A stretch of 64,000 nucleotides of DNA from Polytrichum commune (GCA_950295325.1 OX485803.1:56433554-56497553), one strand, 5' to 3'. Shown: positions 23,501 through 35,591, numbered from the stretch's first letter. Notes: generated from the letters alone by a model not told the origin. Translations and numbers: made by a program.

Positions 23501-24253
23501 GCTGCAATTCATGGATACAATAGTTACCCTAGCCAAAATCAAGTAAAAAACCATTGTCAGATTGTGTAATTAAAATAATATTTTATCAAAGAAGGTTGCA
23601 AAATCTAAAAGGATGATTGCACTCCAATTTCAAGTTATTTCAAAAATTTCAAAAATAATACAATATTATTAACTATACCAATTTGTCATTGGCTTTGGTA
23701 AATAGATAAAAATGGGATACTACATGCAAGACAATTAACGATGGTTGTGCCTATGCTTAAGCACCACAGTTGGTCCAATTAAAAAAAACTCATTGGGAGA
23801 TTATTGTCTGGGTAATTTAGAGTGAGGTGAGTGACTATCATAATTGCATGTATTGCGATAAAGTGATGTTGCCATGTCTATCCCAATATGAACCCATAAT
23901 GCTTATTAAATATGAAAGAACATGTTATTATCATGTGATTATCATAATCAAACTTATATGTGACACATAGATGAAACACAAACCACTTTTTAAGTTTTCC
24001 TTGTGTGTTTCCGTGGGTTCATTTGTAACCAAAAATGTAAATTGCATTTTGGCACTGCTGCCAAGGAAGGCTTTGGTAGGCATGTAAGTCTGTTAGGAAA
24101 TAGGCTTGAATCTTGAATAAGGAATTTAAATAAAGTCTTTGGAAAATCCTAAAATAATAATTTAACTTCAAAATTGCATCAAAACCAAATGTCCATTTAA
24201 TGAATCAACCCAAAGTATGAAAGTTGAGAGGTCATTGAAGTTCACTAAATTAT
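20563..24253. other. Long intergenic stretch without recognised genes
   Basis: About 3.7 kb. Open frames up to 94 codons (for example 21954-22238 plus) have no recognisable motif, and their reading frames are surrounded by stops. No LTR pair, terminal repeats or RNA gene was seen. Confidence 0.45.
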
Positions 24254-24880
24254 TTGTCTAAATATAAACCCTTTGAACTTTATGAAACTAACTTGGGAGA
24301 ACTAAATCTTATAGGCTTTGAGGAAGTTTTTGAAAGAATTGTCAAACAAGTTTTTGAATGTCAACTTAAAACACAATTGGACCTATTAATCGAAAAGAAA
24401 CAAATTGACAGTACCTGTCAAACCAAGTTGCATCCATGATTAGTATGTTGGATTTGCAAACATCTAGAACACTACTCAAGGGATTGTGAAGTATAATGTA
24501 TCAAATACCACATGCAAGGAATTTGAAGTCCAAGTCTATTTCAAAACAACCAAGGGTAACGGAATTAGCTAAAGGATTACAAACATATGCTATTATGAAA
24601 GATTTGAATAATTTAAACCCTCAAATCACTATGAGATAACTATTGGGGATTGCACCTCAATGTCGTACCACGCTTGGTTCGGCGATGATTCACAAGAGAG
24701 CCAAAGTTGTGGAAGTTAATGATATTACTCTAAGTCAAGATCTAAGTGCACCAGTATTGAATGTAATAATTGATGGGCTAACGGTAGCTGGATTTTAAGT
24801 TGACACTGCATCTAGCTAGTGTCAACCTTATGAGTATGAAAACAATGGAGGAATTAAGGCTCATTATCATGATATATATT
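24254..24880 (+). pseudogene. LTR-retrotransposon gag zinc knuckle and aspartic-protease remnant
   Basis: After a 61-codon open frame, a frame just downstream (about 24448-24496) encodes CWICKHLEHYSRDC, a C-x2-C-x4-H-x4-C zinc knuckle. Further on the translation includes APVLNVIIDGLTVAGF, a stop, VDTASS, and after a one-base shift SVNLMSMKTMEELRL. That is the D-[ST]-[GA]-S-x-x-N-L-M block of gypsy-type retrotransposon proteases. Several stops and a frameshift make it non-functional. No reverse transcriptase or LTRs were identified beside it. Confidence 0.65.
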
Positions 24881-24882
24881 GT

Positions 24883-25412
24883 CTATTCAATTGACCAATG
24901 CATCTTCAACAAATTGACCATTGCATAATACAACCCAACTAGTACAATGAAGTTATCGACCATGATCCACCTAATTGAGAGCCTTCTCGAAGTGCTGACA
25001 TTGCAATATTTGGAGGAGAATGTGCATGAGCATTTAATGAGCGCAATAATGTAATGATTAATAATGAACAAGATATCCAAAATCCCTTCAATAGCCCACA
25101 TGGCCAAGTGAAGGTATTGGATTAAGTAATCATCTTGGATATGGCACTTGGCTCTTGCAAAACTAATTATTGCCTATGGTAATTTGGTATTGCATATTCA
25201 ACACATAGCATGCCGCACATTTTAAAAATCAATTGCCTATTCAACTCATGAATGCACATTTAACTAGTTGATCATTGCAAAGTACATCCCAAATGCTATG
25301 ATGGAGCTATCGACCTTGATCCACCTAATTGAAGACCTTCTTGAAGTGTTGGTAATATTACAATAAATGGCTAAGTGAAGGTATTGGATTTGGTCATCAT
25401 CTTGGATATGGA
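24883..25412 (+). repeat. Diverged direct duplication
   Basis: Two related blocks, about 24883-25150 and about 25228-25412, share TCGACCWTGATCCACCTAAT, CCTTCTYGAAGTG and AAGTGAAGGTATTGGATT with ATCATCTTGGATATGG. Divergence is considerable, so the duplication is old. No coding potential seen. Confidence 0.6.
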
Positions 25413-26433
25413 TCTACACAATTATATATGATAACTGACTATTGTCTATAAAAATCTATTGATTGGTTGTTTTAGATGGTGTAGAGCCTTAGTTTTTAAA
25501 AGTGAAAGTAAAAATAAAAATAAAACAAGGTACGCTTTGAGAAAGATATTTTTGAAAAATGCTCACAACCAATTTTTGGCTTCTTAGGCATTTAAGGGTT
25601 AAAGCACACAAATGCACCTAATGGAATATTGGCCTCAACAACAAGTCACCACGATGAGAGCCATGGAAACACGCCAACCATGGCCATTATGGTGGTGTTC
25701 ATGGTAAGCACCCCCATGGATGTTGTCGTTGTCCTAGCCGTAGTGCGCCATGGATGTGCGGGCAATGCCTGTTGTTGTCGGATCGGTGTCCAAGGTTGTC
25801 CATGTTAGATTTGTGTGGTTTTAGTATCAAAGTACATCATATTTAAGATCGTATGCTCCTCATAGTTATATTCCCTCCAAGCCTCAAATCCCGAACCTAC
25901 TAATTGCTTCGGAGGATTGCAATGGATGTTAATCATTCTAAGTCAATAGAGTTTGGGGATGTCCACACATTGCATATGATGTTCACTCAATTATCAGGAG
26001 GGTCATATCATACATTTTATGGAATGACTAGTGCATAGCGTCCATGGCGATGAATGCTATAGCAATGTATTTGATGCATTTTGAAGTGCCTTTTTATTGT
26101 GTTGCCAAGGACGTGCTAAGTGTGGCTCTGGACACCGCCAATATTGTTATGAGAGTGGAGGGTGTTATCATGGACGTGATAGCTATGGCCTTGGACATGG
26201 TGGGTGTCACCCTTGCAATAGCGATATTAAGTTTATTGAACCTGACCATTCATTTTCTATTCCATAATTAGTATTGACTTTTACTATGTCCTTGCATGCA
26301 CTTGCAAATTCAAGGGCTTCACCACCGCAACGATTTTTTGGGGAGTATGGGTTGACCTACATGAAAGGGCTTGGGTAACACAGGAGGAACCGTTTTATTT
26401 GGTAAGAGAAGTTTGGACTTTTTGTGCATTATA
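25413..26433. other. Intergenic sequence
   Basis: About 1 kb with no supported gene. A 75-codon frame at 26044-26271 (hydrophobic, Met/Ala/Val-rich) has no recognisable identity. Confidence 0.4.
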
Positions 26434-27375
26434 CCGTAGGTTCATAGCTGGTTCAACAGAAAATAATTCTAAAAATAGATGCCGAAAATTTTAGAATATT
26501 ATTGGCATTTTTTGCCGAATATGAAATTAATTATTTTTCAAAATTGCCAAAAAGTATGAAATATTTACTTCTCACTAGAGTTTTACTTACAGTGGAAGCA
26601 TATGTGAATTTTGAAAGAGAGAAGGTGCTCCTTTTGTAATCAAGCTCACTTACATTAGTCCACAAAGAATATGGGTTAAGAAGTAGCAAGACTCTAGGTG
26701 AGGCTTTTCAAATGTGTTGTACACAAATTTTTGGAGTCCAATTGAGCATAGAAGATGAAGTTTTATAGAATTTTGTCCAACTAACAAAAGTTGAGAAATC
26801 AATCCTTCTTCTACCTCCAACAAGTTTTGTGTCAAAATAAGTCTTTATGCAAAAGATATGGACAAAACATTGCAGCCGTGTAAAGATCAAAAAATTAAAA
26901 TGCGTTCATAACAGTTTTTCGGAGCTCATTTGTGCATAGAAGATCAACTTTTTTGGAATTTTGTTGGTCTCAGAAAAGTTTAGAAATCAAGTAATCTTTC
27001 ACCTCCAAGAAATTTTATGTCATTTGAAGACTCTATGCAAAAGTTATGCGTGTTATAAAAATGAAGTCTAACTCAGTGCTTCACCTCAAAGTTTACATAT
27101 CCCATATGCATTGTTGAACACAACTCCACTCTACTTGCATAAAGCACAGAGCATTCTCAACTCTTCACTCACATCTTACTTGTCATTCAATGCAAGAGAG
27201 ATGTACAAGATATAAGCTTAAATAAAAAATAGAAAATGAATTTAAGACAAAATTTTAAAATTAAAAGAGAAAATTGCTGAAAATATGAATATTCTATTTT
27301 TAGGTGCCGAACCTACTTTTTGAAATTTGATTAATTATTCGGCTAAAATGTGTCGAACCAGCTATGAACCTACGG
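26434..27375 (+). mobile_element. ~940-bp TA-flanked transposon, copy 1
   Basis: The left terminus CCGTAGGTTCATAGCTGGTT at 26434 and the right terminus AACCAGCTATGAACCTACGG at 27375 are perfect inverses; TA flanks both sides (26432-26433, 27376-27377). The 942-bp body is closely similar to the reverse complement of 48900-49846. Inside are two diverged ~165-bp direct repeats (about 26730-26890 and 26920-27065), each with a GCATAGAAGATSAA block, a GAATTTTGT block and a CTATGCAAAA-like end. A 60-codon frame (26708-26890, minus) is shared with the other copy, but the few differences change amino acids, so I do not call it a gene. Confidence 0.8.
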
Positions 27376-27377
27376 TA

Positions 27378-29790
27378 TCCATCACATATCATTTGGATAG
27401 AGGAGGTCTTAGAGATTTTTCTTTTGACATGGTCACCTTCATTTTCTAATGACATAGACTATTTGGGGCTCTCTGATTGCAAAATCCAGGCGACCGCCAA
27501 GCATTATGCATTTTTGAATGTGTAGGTTTTCATGGCACTTCCATGTCACTTTCTCATCCATTCTCTAACATGGTCACTTTTATTTTTAGTGACCTTGTGT
27601 AAAACAAAGTTGAATTGTCACTCATATCTCAACCTATGAGAGAATTTAGAAAGCGGTGGTCATGGTCACTAGTGTGAACACGCCCTTAAACACTTCAAGC
27701 TAATTTCTTTTACAGCAAACTTCAGTCTAGGTCTTTGTGCCACATTTTGCTGTCACCCATCTGTTGCCTTGGAAATCGCAGATTGCATTAAGTTGCTTAA
27801 GTTCATTTAAAGAAGCTGCATGGCCTCCATTTAAATATTGGGGATGTATGCCTAGTCAGGACAGTAAGGCATCCTGCAACATGCTTTTGATGTTGTGGAT
27901 ATCTAGGATGCGCTTTACAATTTGAAGTTCAGTAGATAGTTCTAAGTTAGGTTCACAAAGTGCATGCATCTCCTGAACCAGCTACTGTATTCAGAGGGAT
28001 TGATTTCATCACACATTAGTGGAATTATGGGGAAACAGCTTAATTAGAATCTAGGTTGATTTGGACGAAAAACGGCCGGCAGTTGAAATTGAGATTCAGC
28101 ACATGTTGTTTTGGAATAGACTCGTTAAGGTAGACTAGGCTTGAATGCCAGACATAATTGCTGTTTTGCTTACTTCCATGTATTTGTTCTTGAAGATGTT
28201 AATAGCAACATGTTGGTGGGCAAATATAAATGAGGATTCAGGAACATGAGAGTTGAACTTGCTTTGGAGTCAAGGTGAACACCTTTTGAGCTGTTACGGT
28301 GCTACTTGTTGATTTTCTTGAATGGTTCTCGAGTCTCACATATGTACGATCTGAACAATGTGAGACAAGGTTGAACAAGGTTGAACAATGTTGAATGTTT
28401 TCAGACTTGAATATGGCAGAAATATATAAGGTCATCGTTTGTCTAAGATCAGGTCCCACCAATGATTTTACTTTTGGCAAAACCTCAGCACACTGCGATC
28501 CGAACAAAAGAAAAAGAAAGTTTCCAATTACAAATTCCACATTTTCATGGAGGAATTTGCCGAAATTGGGAGAATCCAAAAAAAATCTTGGAATACTGGA
28601 TGAAATAACTAAATTTGGGATAAATGTACCTAGATTTGGATAAATAAATGTCATCGAGTACCCACAAATTGGCTTAACCATTGCAATGATAGTCCCCAGT
28701 TCAGCTAGCTTAAAATCTTGAGAACCAAATATCACCATTGCCAACCTTACTTTCACTCCAAACAACAGCATTCTTTTTGCCATGTATTCACTTTATTTTT
28801 TGTGCACTTACTGATTTGAGAATTGCAGACCAGATGCAGCTGTTGCATACACATCCACAGAAGCATGCAGGCACTCGCAGCCTAAGGAATCCTGCAACAA
28901 GGTTTCAATGTTGCGTGAGCCTGGGAAGTCAGTCTAAGAAGTAAGAATCAAAAGTCTCTTATAATTTTCAGACATCTTGAACTCAATTCATATGGGTATA
29001 TATGGGTCACCATTAAGGCTGCTGCCAGACACAGTTACTAGATATGACCAGGTTGCTGCGTGAGGTTCAACTGATCTCGAAACTTTAGACATTGGAAACT
29101 AACAAAATTAAAGCGATGAAGGGAATATATTAAAAATATCATCGTGGTGAGCAAATAAAGTCATCATGGAGACGACAGAAGCACACAAAAGCAAGTGCTT
29201 TGTAGAATTTGTGTGCCAGACTTCAATGATTGTTAACAGTGAGCTAGCTAGCCTCCTGGCTAAGTTCTCACGTGCACCCACCCTCTCACCAGTGAGTCAA
29301 TCCTGCACGCTTTGACACCAAACACCTTATTCATTAACTTGACAATTTTGGGAGTCCCAAATTAACGTTCAGGCTCCTAGGCTTGAATTAAACTTCTGTG
29401 CTCATATAGAGACAACACTGAAAACTGCTAAGTTTTTGATGAACAATGAACTTGGCTATCCTCAATCACAATTTGCAACATGAACTTCCAATGAAATTAT
29501 GCATTGGGAAAACGTGGCTCTCATCTTGGGAACTCTGGGTTGAATCGATGGAAATATTTTAACCAATGACGTCGACCAGGTCATGTCGTGAGACTTGGTA
29601 ATAAACAAGAGTATCATATATTATACTACACTGGTGGGTATACATAATGTAAATCATCAAGGAGTATAAAGAGCTAGCAAAACATTGGAAGCAAACCATC
29701 ATCGGAGACAGCCACACAGGAACGGCCATTATCACTTCCATCCTCAGCTGCTGGGTTTGATGAGCAGACTTGTGAGCCTGGTCACATATT
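27378..29790. other. Intergenic sequence upstream of the germin-like gene
   Basis: About 2.4 kb. A 181-codon minus-strand frame (28238-28783) is the longest here; I do not recognise it, and it lacks domain motifs and splice-site context. Its hydrophobic, Phe/Ile/Leu-rich composition suggests chance. GGTCATGGTCACTAGTGTGA then ACACGCCC near 27660-27690 resembles a MITE terminus, but no partner was found. Confidence 0.4.
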
Positions 29791-29793
29791 TCA

Positions 29794-29800
29794 TATATAG
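29794..29800 (+). promoter_or_regulatory. Probable TATA box of the germin-like gene
   Basis: TATATAG lies 59 bp before the ATG at 29859, a normal plant spacing once a short leader is allowed for. Position-based inference. Confidence 0.5.
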
Positions 29801-29858
29801 CAAGAGATCACTTGGGCGATCAGGTTGTCAGTAGGTTTCATATTCTCATCTAGACAAT

Positions 29859-30566
29859 ATGGCAATGGGACACACAATTCGGATGACAGAAGTTCATTCG
29901 TGGGTAACTGGGGCGGTGCTTCTAGTCCTGACAATCAATTTGGCCGTGATCAAACCCACGATGGCTAACGACCCCGACCCACTGCAGGACTTTTGTGTCG
30001 CGAAGAATAAGACGACGGCCGGCGACCCGACCATCAACGGCGCGGTGTGCAAACCGATTGCCGAAGTGACCGTGTCGGATTTCAAGTCGGCTTTCCTCAA
30101 GAACGTCGGCAGCACCAGCAACACCGAGAAGGTGAGTGTGTTAGCCGCGAACGTCGAGAAGTTCCCGGCCGTCAACACACAAGGCATTTCAATGGTGCGC
30201 ATCGACTGGGCCAAAGGGGGCATCAACCCCCCTCACGTGCACCCGCGGGCCACCGAGATTCTGTTCCTCGTCGAGGGCAGCTTGTACGTGGGGTTCATCA
30301 GCACCACCAACAACACGCTCTTTGCAACCTACTTGCAGAAGGGCGAGCTGTTCATCTTCCCCCGTGGACTCATCCATTTCCAGCTCAATGTTGGCAAGAG
30401 CAACGCGTTTGCAATTTCCGCGCTCAATAGCCAGAACTTTGGTACGTCGCAGGTCGCAGCTGCCTTGTTCACGCCCACCAATCTTGATGACCAAGTGCTC
30501 ACAAAGGGCTTCCGAACCACCGAGGAGATCGTGGATACCATCCAGAAAGGTTTTCAACCCAAATGA
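29859..30566 (+). CDS. Germin-like protein (secreted cupin), intact and intronless
   Basis: A 235-residue cupin of the germin-like family: secreted, apoplastic, manganese-binding, forming oligomers; members act as oxalate oxidase, superoxide dismutase or with no known enzyme activity. The hydrophobic signal segment (about residues 13-36) precedes a likely cleavage after TMA, giving NDPDPLQDFC. The conserved cysteine pair is Cys46/Cys64. Germin box 1 (HVHPRATE) supplies His126, His128 and Glu133; box 2 (GELFIFPRGLIHFQLNVG) supplies His173. All four metal ligands are present. Length is slightly above the usual 210-230 because of the N terminus; the first ATG follows the TATA box. Whether it has oxalate oxidase activity cannot be told; most germin-like proteins lack it. 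A broken relative lies at 52027-52712 on the same strand. Confidence 0.95.
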   Translation: MAMGHTIRMTEVHSWVTGAVLLVLTINLAVIKPTMANDPDPLQDFCVAKNKTTAGDPTINGAVCKPIAEVTVSDFKSAFLKNVGSTSNTEKVSVLAANVEKFPAVNTQGISMVRIDWAKGGINPPHVHPRATEILFLVEGSLYVGFISTTNNTLFATYLQKGELFIFPRGLIHFQLNVGKSNAFAISALNSQNFGTSQVAAALFTPTNLDDQVLTKGFRTTEEIVDTIQKGFQPK

Positions 30567-31020
30567 GTGACCTAAGGTATGCAAATGTTGTTCAGTTACT
30601 TTTCTTGTTCTCCACGATCTTCTATCGATCAGATTTATGTCTTCAAAGTTGTCTTGCATTAGCAAATTTATGATGTAACATTAACAAAAAAACAAGATTG
30701 AGAGTCGGAACTCCCCTGATTTAGTTATGATGATCGGAAATGCATGTTTGGTGATTCCTAAGATAATTGTACACAGGTCCTTCCAAATAAGTTCACTAAT
30801 GAGTGTGGAATAGTTAGTACAATTTGAATACATAATCCAATCTCTTTCAAACATGCGTCTATTTGGTGTTTGTTCTTTGATCCTCACTCAAGCAGATACC
30901 AATCAAATATAGGTGTCCGATTAAGAAAGCAACCAAATAACATCCTTCTATATTAACCAGGGGTCACTGTGCGTTGTGAATATGTGTATGTATGTGTAAT
31001 AATTTTGTGTTTGGTGGTGG
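30567..31020. other. 3' flank of the germin-like gene
   Basis: Expected 3' untranslated region and spacer. No strong canonical AATAAA directly after the stop was noticed. No other gene supported. Confidence 0.45.
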
Positions 31021-31038
31021 ATAGTACACATTTTATCG

Positions 31039-31377
31039 GTGCGGGTGCCCTTTGTGAAGTTAATTCCAGCTTGCAGCGAGCTTGGGATGATTCCTATCAA
31101 CGATGAGCTCTTCAAGCCATCATGGTGGTCAATGACGACTTTGTACATGAGTATTGAAAATAATTGGATCGATGCTGGCAGAGATGGCTTCCAATCTTCT
31201 GATCTTGAAGCGGTTTTCCATCATTGAGTTAATGGCGGGGGAGATGATCCATATGATCATGCTGCTGGTAGAGATGGTTTGCAATCTTTTGATGTTGATG
31301 TGGTTTTCCATCATTCAGTTAATGGTGGAGGAGATGATCCATATGATCATGATGGGTGGATGTTGCTCAGCTACTAG
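31039..31377 (+). pseudogene. Coding-like frame with two 30-residue repeats, unrecognised
   Basis: One frame stays open over about 330 bp except for a single TGA (31225-31227). It includes LGMIPINDELFKPSWW and two tandem 90-bp units (31171-31260 and 31261-31350), both encoding AGRDGxQSxD, VFHH and VNGGGDDPYDH. The second unit has TCA (Ser) where the first has the TGA. The frame ends at TAG (31375-31377), directly followed by AATAAA (31378-31383). I do not recognise the family. It could be the last exon of an old gene or a retrotransposed piece; no upstream exon was identified. Confidence 0.4.
31171..31350 (+). repeat. Two tandem 90-bp units, a multiple of three
   Basis: The units differ at scattered positions, yet both end GGAGATGATCCATATGATCA plus T. 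Length divisible by three and conserved translation suggest the duplication arose while the sequence was coding. Confidence 0.85.
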
Positions 31378-31383
31378 AATAAA
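31378..31383 (+). terminator. Canonical polyadenylation signal
   Basis: AATAAA immediately after the TAG that closes the repeat-bearing frame. A second AATAAA lies about 30 bp downstream (near 31410). Confidence 0.4.
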
Positions 31384-31414
31384 AGAGCATTTCAGTGCTC
31401 TGGAAATGCAATAA

Positions 31415-34400
31415 AAAGTTACAGATGTGGTTTCGGCTTTTATTCTAAACCATTGCATGTGTTTGACTTGACTTGATGTGTATAATATCTTTGACTCCTG
31501 TATGGAAAATCTTCTTCCTTTGGCTGTTCACATTAGGTTTTGTATGTTTTAATGATCTTCAAAATATTGATGCAAGTGATGCATTGTCCTTCTGTTCTCC
31601 CTGCACGCTCCTTGGTGGACTATAAGGTACCACAATCTAATCGTGGTGCCTACCACTGTAGGGATCATGTGGTCTTACTAATCACTGCACTGAATAGTCC
31701 TATTAGTGTGGGTGTAAAAGTTAGTGTGGAAATAATGAACACGGACTACTCTACTTGTCTAGTCGGGGTGGAAATAACATGGGTCCAAGACCCCGGGTCT
31801 TCCTCTTAGCCTTCTTGAAACTTCCGATCAACACCTTGTCCAAGATAAAATAATCATCTTTAGTCAAAAGTAGCATAAAATAAAACAATATTCAACCACA
31901 TCATTTTTTCTAGGAAAACAATCAGTACATAATTCACATTGATTTAAAACTAGAGATTTGACGTTGGTTCATAATAAGTGCGAGTTTAGGAAATGATTTT
32001 GTCCACACTAATAAGATTATTCAATGTGATTCTCTTCCACTACATGTATTTATGATCTACTTTGATGGTAGATCCTAAATTGAATTTAAATAAATTACAT
32101 AAGCATCTAGTGAAAGAAACTAGTGGTAAGGCCATGCGATTCCCTCAGTGTGTTGGTAGTGCTAGAAAGACTCAAGCTTCAACATATATTCACCCGTGAG
32201 TACTATAAAGCCCATATCAAGCACTGCAATGTTTGATACCACTTCCATAATTTTGAAGTCTTCAAGTGTCTATTTTGTCATGTCTCCACTACATTAGCAT
32301 CAAGGACATCCAATTTGTGATTGACTCCTAGATCCACATTCTTGATATCAAACCATGAATACAATTACTTATGGGTATCTTACACATAGATAGCTTTTCA
32401 TCATCCTTGCCATTCATTAGTACTTTTAGTTCAAATAGATGGATGAATCAAGTTGTCCTCAAGCAATATTTGAAATAAGAATGCCAGTTTAGGTGCACGC
32501 TACTTTTGACATTTTTTTTTTGTGTATGAGTGTTGCATAGTAAGAAATCACATGCTCTGAATCCATTCCTTTTGTTATAACTTCAATGATTTAATTTTTT
32601 TTTTTTTTTTGTATGTGTAACTTATAAGTAATGATTATCGTATCATGTGAAGACTTTCAAAAGCATGTTGGTGTTGAGTCGGTATAACAAAACAACAAAG
32701 TTGACCTAAGACGTGAAGTAACTCCTAAGTTACTAGCAAACTTAGTGGCGCAACTCATGTCCTTGAATGTTTAGAACTACAAAATTTATTTCAATTAGTG
32801 GAAATAACCATTTGGAATTATGCAATGCTATACCTTCCTACAAGGACTGTACACTTCACAACACGATTATTTGTTATGTTCTATAGAATGCATGCTATCT
32901 ATATGCGTTGTGCTGATATAAATTTGCATCCATAGTACTATAAATTTACTTATAGCACTATGTGACACTAAATGATAATCCACACTAATAAAAACAAAAG
33001 ATGTAGTAGTGGCATGAAGAAGACTTTTACTTCTCAGTAGTAGACAGAAAATAAATATTCTGCTCAAGGGAATATTTTGAAATCTGTTTGGGGCTCTGGA
33101 ATCAATCACGTTGGCCTTGTCACTGCCCTCGGCCTCCATTGTTGTGTCCAGGGAGATTTCTTGGCGTAATTGGTTGAGATCCTAGTGTTTTCAAATCCAG
33201 CCGTTTACATGTTGACATCGTGCAGATTTTCTTTATTAATTTGAGGTAGACTCCATAGATTCGTCTAGAATGATGCGTCATTTTCCTGAAGTCTTGAGCT
33301 TCAACGGCTTATTTCTCAAATTCAACTGGTATATCTGCAACTAGCAATTGGTTCTTCCTGTTCATTGCTGCTCCTTTGGGACCAGGTTCCTGTCTGTACT
33401 CCAGGAGTGGAAGTCGAGTAGCTGCATATATTGTCTCTGCACTTTGCCAAGCCCATCATAACTTAATATCACATTGATACTGTTGAGTAAGCCCAAACTC
33501 CATCGAGGCGCTACATGCAAGCAAGGCTAGAGGGAAACAGGACAGTGTTGTCGTTTCTTGCTTGGAGGATCCACAGGCCCCAGGACACTGGCGGCAAAGT
33601 AGATGAGCCTACTAAGGTAGATGATCTTAAATGGTTACTTCCCTTGGGATATGAAACATGCAACTACTAGTTCAAGATCGTTAGCAAATCCAAATCAAAG
33701 CTGTGGCCATGTTCCTCATCATTTTTGGAGCTCGTATGAATATGCTATCCAATTATGTTGACTCTTGAACTTCAAATAGTTATCATATCTTGAGCACGTA
33801 GTTAAGACACATGTTTTGGTATTTGTTTTTGGAGCCACACCTAACCACATACCACTCAAATATACGTGTTTGATTGAGATATGGAACCGAATCATACACG
33901 TCTACCTTATGGTTACTTTCAAGAGGCTTGTCCTCTTCCGGTGTGTAATAAATTCATGATTTTTTGTTTGTTTTATTAGCAACTCTTGTACGAATTTAAT
34001 GCCATACGAATGAGATTAAGGAGACTAAACTTCTGTTTGTGACAAATCTTCAAAGAGAAAATATGTGACCTTCTTAGATTGTTACATAGGTGTGGCTAAA
34101 ATACTTAATGCTGAGCGGATGTTGAACATTGCCTTTTTGACTATCCCAACAAATGGGTCGTTGTTTTAATTCTTAGAATAGTTTTGAATGTTTGTCTTAG
34201 GATGATGTTGAACCATTTTGCACCCAAAGGTAGGTATTTGAATGCATTGGGCGTTTGAATATGGCATGATGTCCATCTTATTGGTTCAATGCTCATTAGA
34301 ACCACTAAAATGATTAAAATAGCTAAGGCCTCGCTTTGGATGCAAGTCATTTCTATAGATTAAGAACATCACATGTGAGGCTAAGATATGAATATTTGTC

Positions 34401-34529
34401 AACATTACTATTTGACAATTATACCTAAAGTTACCTCCTTATTGTAGACTATGTTGGACTCCTCTACTATGCCATAAAATTATATATCAAACAAGAATGT
34501 CAGATGTTGTTGAACTAACAATGTTGACA
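31415..34529. other. Long intergenic stretch
   Basis: About 3.1 kb without a supported gene. Contains poly-T tracts near 32510 and 32600, a weak relative of the 215-bp MITE family near 32800-32990, and one copy (about 33144-33372) of a sequence repeated at about 50995-51222. Confidence 0.45.
33144..33372 (+). repeat. Dispersed repeat, copy 1 (second copy near 51.0 kb)
   Basis: Shares GAGATCCTAGTGTTT, CTTTATTAATTTGAGGTA, CCTGAAGTCTTGA and GGTTCTTCC with 50995-51222 in the same order and orientation. Length about 230 bp. The second copy lies 0.8 kb before the germin-like pseudogene; this one lies 2.6 kb after the intact gene. Confidence 0.65.
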
Positions 34530-34645
34530 CATTAATAGAAATGGTGGGACTTAACACAAGGTGTCTAGATTGACACCTACTGGTGTCATTGTCGACATTT
34601 TGTGTTAGATGGGCGTGTCGTGTAGACCCACCATTCCTACTAGTG
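34530..34645. mobile_element. Small CACTA-type MITE
   Basis: Left end CATTAATAGAAATGGTGGGA (one change from CACTA) at 34530; right end CCCACCATTCCTACTAGTG at 34645, its inverse. Flanked by ACA at 34527-34529 and ACA at 34646-34648. A 3-bp duplication with CACTA...TAGTG ends is typical of the superfamily. Length 116 bp. Confidence 0.75.
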
Positions 34646-34648
34646 ACA

Positions 34649-35171
34649 CCATCCTTACAGAGATAGTAATAGACATAGTCAACATGCAAGAAAGTGCAAT
34701 GTTAGATATATATGGCAAGTGCAACGGCCAAGGCACTTCTAGCATTTGATAGCATATGTCTCGTCTATGAGTCAACTAGTAAAGTAGTGTGTACACTTAT
34801 CGGGCACAAATATAATGCATGCGACAATCTATGCAAATGTTGTCAATGTTTACTATATAAGGTAGGCAGAGTAAAGACTAACATCATCCCTTAGAGGTGT
34901 GAATGTGTTTTGTCGTCTTTCAGTTAATTTGGCTTACATGCCAAGGAGCGGACAAATCATGGACCATTGTCAGAAAAATAGAAAAAATTATTCATTTGTT
35001 TCCAATGCTTAGAAGAGGTAGGGAGGGTAGGTAGAACATCAAGTTGATCCTCCTCGGTGACCTCACACATCTAATTTTTGCAAGATGTGAGCTATGATAG
35101 CTTTGGACAATTTCAATTTAAGTTGGTCTTTCATATTCAATTTGGCCTACACACTACCTAAAACATTTGGT
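34649..35171. other. Intergenic sequence
   Basis: About 520 bp with no supported gene or repeat boundary. Confidence 0.45.
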
Positions 35172-35591
35172 CACGGGGAGGTCACTCCATTGTCAAGTTG
35201 AACACCACGTGCAAACAAAGTTTGCTACCCCTATATTACATGCCATAGATCATTTCAAAATTCACGATATTTTTTTTACATATACATAACCATTGATAGT
35301 AAGTTTTTATATTTTTTAAAATTTCTATCAATCTTCATGTTTTGTAGTAAGTGTTTTAGTTCAATTCTGCGTCATTCTAGTTATGAACAATATGTTTTAC
35401 ATTAAAAAAATCTCATCAAATTTAGTTACCATTTTTAACTATGTAATAAGTACCGTGTATATCTACTCATGGAAAAAAATGATAAAATTTTGACCCATTT
35501 TGGTGATGCTTTATATACAAAGTAGGATCTTTTTACATGTAAAGTGTTCACACGTGGTTGTTCAACTTTACAAAAGAGTGACCTCCCCGTG
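35172..35591. mobile_element. hAT-type MITE
   Basis: Left end CACGGGGAGGTCACTC at 35172 continues TTGTCAAGTTGAAC and CCACGTG; the right end GAGTGACCTCCCCGTG at 35591 is its inverse. Flanking octamers CATTTGGT (35164-35171) and CATTTCGT (35592-35599) match at 7 of 8 positions. CA-start and 8-bp duplication fit hAT. Length 420 bp. The end resembles that of the element at 62735-63229. Confidence 0.8.

Noticed and set aside
26708-26890. 60-codon frame conserved between the two TA-flanked transposons
   Set aside because: Conservation simply follows DNA identity and the few differences alter amino acids; no motif.
27530-27695. MITE suggested by GGTCACTAGTGTGAACACGC
   Set aside because: Only one plausible end; no inverse partner or duplication found.
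28238-28783. 181-codon frame, minus strand
   Set aside because: No domain, no splice context, biased to Phe/Leu/Ile/Ser; probably chance. Kept only as a note.
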